Shown: positions 1 to 5,543 of the stretch, in pieces
Numbering within the stretch: the stretch's first letter is position 1
Layout: every line of letters starts with the position of its first letter
Assembly: GCA_030066475.1 (NCBI GenBank)
Contig: JASJBO010000430.1
Span: 1-5,661, forward strand
Source: Myxococcota bacterium
Lineage (GTDB): Bacteria; Myxococcota_A; UBA9160; PR03
Reading direction: 5' to 3'
DNA length: 5,661 nt
The notes under the pieces: generated by a model
Database searches by the model: none
What the model was told of the DNA's origin: nothing
What the model saw: only the letters and a program-made list of their open reading frames with translations
Translations under genes and position numbers: made by a program

Positions 1-18
1 CCCACCTATCAGAGTGTA

Positions 19-53
19 GGGAGAGGACGATCTGTCAGTCCTCTCCCGTTTCT
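19..53 (+). terminator. Intrinsic (Rho-independent) terminator
   Basis: Bases 19-28 (GGGAGAGGAC) and 38-47 (GTCCTCTCCC) form a perfect 10-bp stem around a 9-base loop, followed by GTTTCTTC. The pyrimidine-rich tail lies on the right only, so it should stop transcription coming from a plus-strand gene outside the window. The T run is short (three, then two), so efficiency is uncertain. It also separates that gene from the small-protein/kinase unit that starts at 167. Confidence 0.75.
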
Positions 54-166
54 TCGGTGTAGCTATCCTGGCTTGAAGGCCCGGAGAGGCGGCACGCGAG
101 GAGAGTCAGCGTGTCTCTTCGAGGCGAAGTCGTGTACTGTGGCTCCACCCCCCCTTGGAGGAACCC

Positions 167-469
167 GTGAAGCCGGGTGTTGCGAGGGGGCTGCGCCGCT
201 TGATTCCGCGCAAGAGCAGGACCGTCGACAGGCGGTCCGCAGATGCATCCGGGGCTTCCCAGTCGTCGTCCCCGGCAGGGGACGAGGAGTTCGATCCGGC
301 GGAGTTCGCCGAGTTCCTCGAGGCGGACGACAGCCCGGTTCCTGTCGATCCCGTGTTCAAGGAGCAGCTGCGCGAGCGCCTGTGGTCGCTCGTGCGCGAG
401 CGCGCCGAGCCCGCCACCGAGGACGATCCGCCGCCGCGCGCCCAGCGCAGCTCGCCGTCCCGCCACTGA
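167..469 (+). CDS. Small acidic hypothetical protein upstream of a kinase
   Basis: A 100-residue protein that I do not recognise. I chose the GTG start at 167 because GGAGG (157-161) sits 5 bases upstream. An in-frame TTG at 155 would overlap that ribosome-binding site and has nothing comparable before it. The N-terminal ~20 residues are basic (RGLRRLIPRKSR). A Ser/Ala-rich linker follows, then an acidic block (EEFDPAEFAEFLEADD, about residues 42-57) and an amphipathic helix (DPVFKEQLRERLWSLVRERA, about 63-82), ending in a Pro-rich tail. There is no signal peptide or membrane segment. Third-position GC is high in the second half, as in the neighbours, which supports real coding. The stop lies 13 bases before the kinase start, so the two are probably co-translated. 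A role as partner, regulator or substrate of the kinase is inference from position only. Confidence 0.7.
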   Translation: MKPGVARGLRRLIPRKSRTVDRRSADASGASQSSSPAGDEEFDPAEFAEFLEADDSPVPVDPVFKEQLRERLWSLVRERAEPATEDDPPPRAQRSSPSRH

Positions 470-482
470 CGGGAGCCAGGCG

Positions 483-1133
483 GTGTCTCGCCTCGCGCCC
501 GAATCGGCGGAACCGGGCGGAAGCCCCATGCGGCTCCCGCGCCGCGAGGAGTTCGCCGATCGCACGGTGACCGTCCTGCACCGCGGCGAGCGCAGCCACC
601 CCGACGTCTTGCTGGTTCGCTGCGACGGCCGCGAGGTCGTGATCAAGGACTTCGCGCCGCGCCGCTGGTGGGTGCGCTGGACGGTGGGGCGGTTCAGCAT
701 TGGCCGCGAGGTTCGCGCCTACCGGGCGCTCGAGGGGCTCGACGCCGTGCCGCGCTACCTCGGACGCGTCGATCCGCTCGCCTTCGCGATCGAGCACCGG
801 CCCGGGAGGCGCATGTCGCGCCGGCTGCGCGGCCAGGTGCCGGGCGGCTTCGTCGGCCTCCTCGAGCAGGCGGTGCAGGCGATGCACGCGCGCGGCGTCG
901 CCCACCTGGATCTCCGACACCGCAGCAACGTGCTGATCGACGAGGCGGGGCAGCCCGTCCTGATCGATTTCGGCTCGGCGGTCTGCTTCCGACCCGGAAG
1001 CCCGCTGCGCCGTCTGCTGCTGCCCTGGCTCGCCCGCATCGACGACGCCGGCGTGCGCAAGTGGCGTCAGCGGCTCGTCCCGCCGGCCGGCGGCTCCTCG
1101 CCGCTGCGGCGCGGCGCCAGCCGTCCCACGTAG
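483..1133 (+). CDS. Small atypical (RIO/Kdo-kinase-like) protein kinase
   Basis: A 216-residue soluble protein with a reduced kinase fold. Visible parts are VVIK with the likely ATP-binding Lys55, a likely helix-C Glu76 in GREVRAYRAL, the catalytic loop HLDLRHRSN (141-149) with Asp143, and the metal-binding DFG at 162-164 in VLIDFGSAVCF. The glycine-rich loop is poor. The size and the HxDL...NVLID...IDF pattern suit the RIO/lipopolysaccharide-kinase (Kdo kinase, InaA-like) side of the kinase superfamily rather than Ser/Thr Hanks kinases. The substrate cannot be read from sequence and could be a sugar, lipid or protein. I chose the GTG at 483 because GGGAG (471-475) lies 7 bases upstream. ATG at 528 is the alternative and would give 201 residues, with the conserved part intact. 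The gene ends in TAGTAG. Its last 67 bases overlap the convergent exonuclease gene, and the tail after about residue 196 is low-complexity. Confidence 0.82.
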   Translation: MSRLAPESAEPGGSPMRLPRREEFADRTVTVLHRGERSHPDVLLVRCDGREVVIKDFAPRRWWVRWTVGRFSIGREVRAYRALEGLDAVPRYLGRVDPLAFAIEHRPGRRMSRRLRGQVPGGFVGLLEQAVQAMHARGVAHLDLRHRSNVLIDEAGQPVLIDFGSAVCFRPGSPLRRLLLPWLARIDDAGVRKWRQRLVPPAGGSSPLRRGASRPT

Positions 1134-1660
1134 TAGCGGAAGCTCTCGAGCGTGAGCCGCGCATCCGCCAGCGCGCGGTGCGGCACCGAGCCGTCGGCCA
1201 GGCCCGCGGTGGTGGCCGCCTGGCGCAGCGACAGCGCCGGCACGGTCTCGCCCTCGACCAGCGACCACGCGTAGAAGAGCGTGGCCAGGTCGATCACGTG
1301 GTAGTCGAAGGGGTAGTCGAGCTCGCACGAGCGGTAGGCGCGCTCGACGAACTGCACGTCCATGCGCACGTTCTGGCCGGCCGGGACGGCCTTCTTGCGC
1401 CTGGGGAACATCGCGGCCAGCTCGCTCAACGCCTGTCGCACCGGGACGGCGTCGCGCGCCCAGACCTCGGCATCGTAGCCGGAGATCTGCGCGGCCTCCG
1501 GCGTGATCCGATCGGGGCGGGCACGGACCTTCCACTCGCGCGCATCGAGCTCGGCCAGCCGGTAGTCGGTGAGGATCACCGCGATCTCGGTGATGTCGTG
1601 CCGCTCGGGGTCCAGGCCGCCGAACTCACAGTCCATGAAGGCGAAGACGAATTCGGACAA
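1067..1660 (-). CDS. DEDDh-family 3'-5' exonuclease (DnaQ/RNase T-like)
   Basis: A 197-residue soluble exonuclease that should remove nucleotides from 3' ends using two metal ions. All five DEDDh residues are visible: Asp10 and Glu12 in MDCEFGGLD (Exo I), Asp101 in GQNVRMDVQF (Exo II), and His161 with Asp166 in HRALADARLT (Exo III). It is a stand-alone domain, close in length to oligoribonuclease and RNase T, with no polymerase or helicase part. DNA versus RNA preference cannot be settled by eye. The start used is TTG at 1660, with GAGG nine bases upstream. ATG at 1636 would begin inside the Exo I strand (MDCEFGG) and has no ribosome-binding site, so I reject it. It lies 74 bases downstream of tRNA-Glu on the same strand with no terminator between, so read-through from the tRNA promoter is likely. 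Its C-terminal tail overlaps the kinase 3' end. Confidence 0.9.
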   Translation of the reverse strand: MSEFVFAFMDCEFGGLDPERHDITEIAVILTDYRLAELDAREWKVRARPDRITPEAAQISGYDAEVWARDAVPVRQALSELAAMFPRRKKAVPAGQNVRMDVQFVERAYRSCELDYPFDYHVIDLATLFYAWSLVEGETVPALSLRQAATTAGLADGSVPHRALADARLTLESFRYYVGRLAPRRSGEEPPAGGTSR

Positions 1661-1734
1661 CTGGGTCGGCCTCGAGTCGCTCTGGCTCCCGGTCCCGGCT
1701 CCCGGCGCGAGCCTCGAGGCGGAGGCGAGGTGGG

Positions 1735-1810
1735 TGGCGCTCCCAACGGGACTCGAACCCGTGTCTTGGCCTTGAGAGGGCCACGTCCTAGACCGCTAGA
1801 CGATGGGAGC
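1735..1810 (-). tRNA. tRNA-Glu, anticodon CTC
   Basis: A complete cloverleaf can be folded on the minus strand. The acceptor stem is GCTCCCA/TGGGAGC, the D arm GTCT/GGAC, the anticodon stem TGGCC/GGCCA with loop CTCTCAA, and the T arm ACGGG-TTCGAGT-CCCGT. The discriminator base is G and CCA is encoded (1737-1735). The anticodon CTC (plus-strand 1776-1774) reads GAG, the dominant Glu codon in the neighbouring genes. A TTGACA promoter lies just upstream. No T-rich terminator is seen in the 74 bases before the exonuclease. Confidence 0.97.
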
Positions 1811-1828
1811 GCTCGGAAAGGCGGCCGC

Positions 1829-1858
1829 AACGTAACCAGCCGGACTGCGGAGTGTCAA
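1829..1858 (-). promoter_or_regulatory. Sigma-70 type promoter for tRNA-Glu
   Basis: On the minus strand a perfect -35 box TTGACA (plus-strand 1853-1858) is followed after 18 bases by TACGTT (1829-1834). TACGTT matches the consensus -10 at its most important positions (first T, second A, last T). Transcription would start near 1822, leaving a leader of about 12 bases before the tRNA 5' end at 1810, typical for a tRNA gene. It probably also serves the exonuclease downstream. Confidence 0.6.
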
Positions 1859-1873
1859 CGGGCAGCACCCGTT
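1857..1873 (-). terminator. Short hairpin after the large membrane gene (weak terminator?)
   Basis: AACGGG (1857-1862) and CCCGTT (1868-1873) form a perfect 6-bp inverted repeat with a 5-base loop, 9 bases past the stop of the large minus-strand gene. The tail on the minus strand is only TT before GACACT, so intrinsic termination would be weak. The arm runs directly into the TTGACA box of the tRNA promoter. It could be a weak terminator or chance. Confidence 0.35.
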
Positions 1874-1881
1874 CGCGGGCC

Positions 1882-4800
1882 TCAGCGCGCGGAGGCAGGC
1901 GGCGCGGTCGCGATCAGCTCCTCGGGGGGCCGCTCTGGCAGCAGCGGGAGGCCGGCCTGGTCGCGCAGGCGGTTCTCGAGGGCCACCGCGTCGTCGATCC
2001 CCGGCGCCCAGTGCCGCAGCGCCGCGAACGCCTGCTCGAGCGCGGACGGGTCGCGCCGCGCGACGGCCAGCCGCACCGCCAGCTCGAGTGCGCCCGGGTG
2101 GCCCGGGGCGTCGCGTCCCGCTGCGCCGAGTGCCTCGGCAGCGGCCTCGAGCTCGCCGCGGTTCAGGGCCTGCTCGGCGCGCCGCCGCGCGGCCGACGCG
2201 CGGGCGTGACGGGTCCGCGCGTCGGCGTCGCGATGGGCGCGCGCGCGCACCCGGTCGCCGAGGGCCTCGGCCAGCTCGGCCAGGGTGGCGTCGACGCCCG
2301 GGAAGCTGCGGCCGGCCCGGGTGTCGCGCCAGGCGAGCAGCGCGTCCCAGCGATCCCGCAGCTCGTCGCGGCCCGCGTCTGCAGACAGGCTGCGCTGCGC
2401 GTCGTAGAACGCGAAGCGCGGGAAGTCGCCCCGCACCTCGGCCGGGACGCGGTCCAGCCAGGGCCAGGCCCGCGCCGCGTCGACGTGGTGCCAGGCGCGT
2501 CCGGCGTCGTAAGCATCGCTTGCCGCGCCGCTCCGCTCCCACGCCTGGGCGAAGGCGGTGCCCGCCTCGGCGTAGGCGCGGCGCTCGAGCGCGTGGTAGC
2601 GACCCAGCAGCCGCCAGGGCTCGGGCCGATCCGGGTGGACGCGGACCAGCTCGCGCAGCGAGGCGAGCGTCCGCTCCGCGTCGTCCTCGTCGCGCAGGGC
2701 CGCCTCGGCGCGCAGCACCGCGGCCACGACGGGGTCGAGCCGCTCCCCGTGCCGGTCGACCAGCCGCTCGAGCTTGCGCCGGAACGGCCACGGCCGCTGT
2801 CGGGGCGAGAGCTCGAGCAGGGCGCGAGCCACGGCCTCGACGTCGGGCCGCTCGTCGGTCGGCACCAGCACCGGCGCATCGGGTGCCAGGCGCGACTCGA
2901 TCTCGGCGAAGTCGAGGTTCTCCCACGAGAGGCGGCGCGGCACCCGGGTCTCGACGAAGGCGTTGTCGTCGGTGTTCGCCAGCTCCGGCGCGATGGCGGC
3001 GAACGAGGCCACCGGCCCCTCGCCGCGCGCCAGCAACACGGCCGGGTCGGCGGCGCCGTGCAGCTCGAGCGAGCGCGCCAGCTCCGGCTCGCGCAGGCGC
3101 TCGGCGACCCGGTCGGCGCGCCACACCATGGGCTCCAGTCCGCCCAGCAGGATCAGCGACTCGCGCGGCATCGGGCCGCCGCCGGCCACCACGAGCCCGC
3201 CCGGGAAGATCCGCTCGAAGCTGGTCAGGATCGCCAGCACGGAGTCGGCGTCGGTGCGAAAGCCGTTCACCCACAGCGCGAACACGCCGCCGGGGGCGAG
3301 TGCCTCGCGCGCCAGCGCGAAGTACTCCTCGGTGAACAAATTGGCCGCCCCGCTCAGCCAGGGGTGGCTCGGCTGCGAGGCGATCACGTCCCAGCGCGAC
3401 TCGCGGTGCGGCTCGAGCAGCAGCTCGTTGCGACCGTCGTTGATGCGCACCTCCACGCGGGGATCGTCGAGCGGGGTGGGGCGTCCGCGGTAGAGTGCGC
3501 TGGCAGCCTGGACGACGCGCTGCTCGAGCTCGACCACGGCAATCTCCTCGAGCGAGGTCCGCGCCAGCGCCTCGACCGTGGTGCCGCCGCCGAAGCCGAT
3601 CACCAGCCCGCGGCGCGGCGTCTCGGCGAGCAGGTAGGGCAGCACGCCGAGCAGCCGGGTCTCGAGCGACGAGTAGGGCACGGAGTGGGTGTGGCCCGCT
3701 TCGGGCAGACCGTTGGTGCGGAGTCCGCGGCCGTTGCCCGAGCGGTGCACGGTGACGATCGAGCTGCGGCCCTCGACGACCAGCTCGGTGTTGCGCACCG
3801 TGCGCTCCAGTGCGCTGCGGTAGTCGTCGAAGCTGCTCGCCTGGAGCCAGCGTCCCACCACCGCCTGCTCGACCCGCACGCCGTTGTAGGAGAAGGCCAC
3901 GAGCGCCAGGATCAGGCCGCCGGCTGCGGTCGCGGGCAGACGCGCCCGGCCCCGCGCGGCCTGGAAGCCCAGCAGCACCCAGACCGCCACCGCGAGGTCG
4001 AGCATCAGCAGCACGTACAGCGAGGCGTCCACGCCCAGGGCCGGGATCCACCAGAAGCCCACCAGCAGGCTGCCGGCGATGCTGCCCGCCGTGTTGACGG
4101 CCGTGGCGATGCCCATGCCCTCGCCGACGCGGTCGGCGCGCTGCGAGTAGATTCGGATCAAAATGGGAAAGGCGGCGCCGAACAGCGCCGTCGGGAGCAC
4201 CACCAGCGGCGCCACCAGCAGGAACAGCACGTGGACCGCCTCGCCGCCGGTCGCCTCGCGCAGCCAGGCCAGGGCGTGGGGCAGGAACGGCACCACCACC
4301 GCCCCGGCGGCCACCGCCGCGGCGATCGCCGCGTGCAGCAGCCCGAAGGCGCGCGGCAGATCGCGCACCCGGTCGACGCGCGGCGCCGCGAGCGCGCTGC
4401 CCACGCCGATCCCGAACAGGTAGGCGGAGAGCACGGTCGCGAAGCCGTAGAGCGTGCCCTCCATCACGATCGAGTAGATCTTGGACCAGACGATCTCGTA
4501 CCCGATCGCGACGAAGCCCGAGACGCCGAAGAAGACCAGGAACCAGCCGCGTCCGGCGCCCTCTGTCGCCGCTGCCTCGGGGCGGCTCTCGCGTGCCGGC
4601 GCGCGCAGCGAGCCGGCCACGGCCCACACCGCCCCCGCGACCGCCAGGTTCACCACGCCGGCCACCAGCACGGTGCGCGTGAGACCCAGCCCCGGGATCA
4701 GCCAGAAGCCACAGGTGTAGGCCCCCAGCACGGCGCCCAGCGTGTTGGCCGCGTAGAGCAGGGCGCTCCAGCGCCCCATCGTGGCGTCGTCGGCGACCAG

Positions 4801-5214
4801 CCCGCGCGCCACCACCGGCAGCGTGGCCCCCATCGCCACGGTCGGCGGCAGCAGGATCAGCGCCGCGGCGCCGAGCCGGATCGCCATCATCGTGCCCGGG
4901 CCGTGGTCCGCCCCCAGCCAGCCGTAGATGGCGGGCAGCGCCTCGAGCAGGGGCCAGCTCGCCAGCGCGAAGGCGCCGATCGCGAGCTCGAGCAGCGCGT
5001 AGACGCGCAGCGGGCGCTCGAGTCGCGTGAGCGAGCGCGCCGCCAGCAGGTTGCCGAGCGCCATCCCGCCGAAGAACACCGCGAGCACGGTGCCGATCGA
5101 TTCCGTGGTGGTCCCGAAGGCGAAACCGAGCAACCGGGTCCAGACGACCTGATAGACCAGGGCCGCGAGTCCGGAGAACACCAGGCACGCCATCAGAGCG
5201 AACCGACGCTGCAA
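1882..5214 (-). CDS. Fused MFS-like membrane / spermidine synthase-like protein with C-terminal helical repeats
   Basis: An inner-membrane protein of 1110 residues. Residues 7-417 hold about 12 transmembrane helices in two similar halves, and a likely 13th is at 428-444. A Rossmann domain related to spermidine synthases follows: GFGGGTT (540-546), VELE (561-564), NDG (592-594), SQPSHPW (613-619), NLFTEEYF (625-632) and NTDDN (747-751). From about 785 to the end, TPR-like helical repeats follow. This matches the fused MFS/spermidine synthase family, whose reaction is mostly unknown. The canonical DxxD pair of aminopropyltransferases (DCTDP in E. coli SpeE) reads QPSH here, so spermidine synthesis is doubtful. 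I chose TTG at 5214 because GGGAGG (5226-5221) lies 6 bases before it, and MQRRFALMACLVFSGLAALVYQ is a typical start for the family. GTG at 5259 would add 15 residues and has a poor ribosome-binding site. The gene stands alone, divergent from a pilin gene. Confidence 0.92.
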   Translation of the reverse strand: MQRRFALMACLVFSGLAALVYQVVWTRLLGFAFGTTTESIGTVLAVFFGGMALGNLLAARSLTRLERPLRVYALLELAIGAFALASWPLLEALPAIYGWLGADHGPGTMMAIRLGAAALILLPPTVAMGATLPVVARGLVADDATMGRWSALLYAANTLGAVLGAYTCGFWLIPGLGLTRTVLVAGVVNLAVAGAVWAVAGSLRAPARESRPEAAATEGAGRGWFLVFFGVSGFVAIGYEIVWSKIYSIVMEGTLYGFATVLSAYLFGIGVGSALAAPRVDRVRDLPRAFGLLHAAIAAAVAAGAVVVPFLPHALAWLREATGGEAVHVLFLLVAPLVVLPTALFGAAFPILIRIYSQRADRVGEGMGIATAVNTAGSIAGSLLVGFWWIPALGVDASLYVLLMLDLAVAVWVLLGFQAARGRARLPATAAGGLILALVAFSYNGVRVEQAVVGRWLQASSFDDYRSALERTVRNTELVVEGRSSIVTVHRSGNGRGLRTNGLPEAGHTHSVPYSSLETRLLGVLPYLLAETPRRGLVIGFGGGTTVEALARTSLEEIAVVELEQRVVQAASALYRGRPTPLDDPRVEVRINDGRNELLLEPHRESRWDVIASQPSHPWLSGAANLFTEEYFALAREALAPGGVFALWVNGFRTDADSVLAILTSFERIFPGGLVVAGGGPMPRESLILLGGLEPMVWRADRVAERLREPELARSLELHGAADPAVLLARGEGPVASFAAIAPELANTDDNAFVETRVPRRLSWENLDFAEIESRLAPDAPVLVPTDERPDVEAVARALLELSPRQRPWPFRRKLERLVDRHGERLDPVVAAVLRAEAALRDEDDAERTLASLRELVRVHPDRPEPWRLLGRYHALERRAYAEAGTAFAQAWERSGAASDAYDAGRAWHHVDAARAWPWLDRVPAEVRGDFPRFAFYDAQRSLSADAGRDELRDRWDALLAWRDTRAGRSFPGVDATLAELAEALGDRVRARAHRDADARTRHARASAARRRAEQALNRGELEAAAEALGAAGRDAPGHPGALELAVRLAVARRDPSALEQAFAALRHWAPGIDDAVALENRLRDQAGLPLLPERPPEELIATAPPASAR

Positions 5215-5253
5215 GACACCCCTCCCGCTCGCCGAGCGCAGTCGGTCTCGCCT

Positions 5254-5265
5254 CGGCACGTGCCG
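5254..5265. promoter_or_regulatory. 12-bp perfect palindrome upstream of the membrane-protein gene
   Basis: CGGCACGTGCCG is its own reverse complement and lies 40 bases before the chosen TTG start at 5214, probably in the promoter or early leader of the minus-strand gene. It could be an operator for a dimeric regulator. In such GC-rich DNA a chance palindrome is also possible. It overlaps the alternative GTG start at 5259. Confidence 0.25.
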
Positions 5266-5442
5266 GCCCGGGCTTGAACCGGTGACGATTTTCGTCGTCG
5301 CCCGTGCCGAGAATCGTCGCTTTCGGACCGCTCGGGGCGTTTCGGCCGCGGCGTCCGGCCCCCACGAGCAGTGCCGGGAAACCCCGGGCCGGGCTCAGGT
5401 TCGCGGGGGTTCCTGCCGATCCGGGAGGTCGCAACGAGCGGT

Positions 5443-5459
5443 TTGGCATGGCGGTTGCT
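5443..5459 (+). promoter_or_regulatory. Sigma-54 (RpoN) promoter for the pilin gene
   Basis: TTGGCAT-GGCGG-TTGCT closely matches the RpoN consensus TTGGCAC-N5-TTGCW. The invariant GG (5445-5446) and GC (5457-5458) have the required 10-base separation. The predicted start of transcription is near 5470, giving a leader of about 115 bases before the pilin ATG. Type IV pilin genes are commonly driven by sigma-54 with the PilR activator, so the context fits. No activator site could be identified by eye. Confidence 0.8.
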
Positions 5460-5491
5460 CTTCTGCCCGGCGGAATCGGGAAGAAGCGCAA

Positions 5492-5543
5492 CGCCGGAGC
5501 CGGGGCGGTACCCGGACGGCGCCGACCTAGGGGCAGGGTGCCC
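5492..5543 (+). other. Structured 5' leader of the pilin mRNA (two hairpins)
   Basis: Hairpin 1 has an outer stem CGCCG/CGGCG (5492-5496 with 5517-5521), a 3x1 internal loop, and an inner stem CCGGG/CCCGG (5500-5504 with 5511-5515) around GCGGTA. Hairpin 2 is GGGCA/TGCCC (5531-5535 with 5539-5543) with loop GGG. Neither is followed by a T run, so they are not terminators. They may stabilise the mRNA or regulate it. High GC makes some folding expected by chance. Confidence 0.4.

Noticed and set aside
117..129. Small hairpin CTTCG-AGG-CGAAG before the first gene
   Set aside because: A 5-bp stem with no T tract and no link to a recognisable promoter; too weak to call as a regulatory site.
155..166. 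TTG at 155 as start of the small acidic protein
   Set aside because: It overlaps the GGAGG that is ideally placed for the GTG at 167, and it has no ribosome-binding site of its own.
1711..1720. Perfect 10-bp palindrome GCCTCGAGGC between tRNA and exonuclease as terminator or operator
   Set aside because: It has no loop-forming spacer and no T tract, and contains the CTCGAG hexamer that is common across the window, so chance is the simpler explanation.
357..2209. Long alternative frames across kinase, exonuclease and tRNA on both strands
   Set aside because: They cross the tRNA gene or lie opposite well-supported genes, and show only Arg/Ala/Pro-rich sequence. The kinase and exonuclease frames carry complete catalytic motifs.
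1852..5277. A plus-strand open frame of 1141 codons lying antisense to the large membrane gene
   Set aside because: Its translation is rich in Arg, Gln, His, Gly and Ala with no hydrophobic pattern or known motif. Long antisense open frames are expected opposite GC-rich genes, because stop codons are rare there. The minus-strand product has clear helices and Rossmann motifs.
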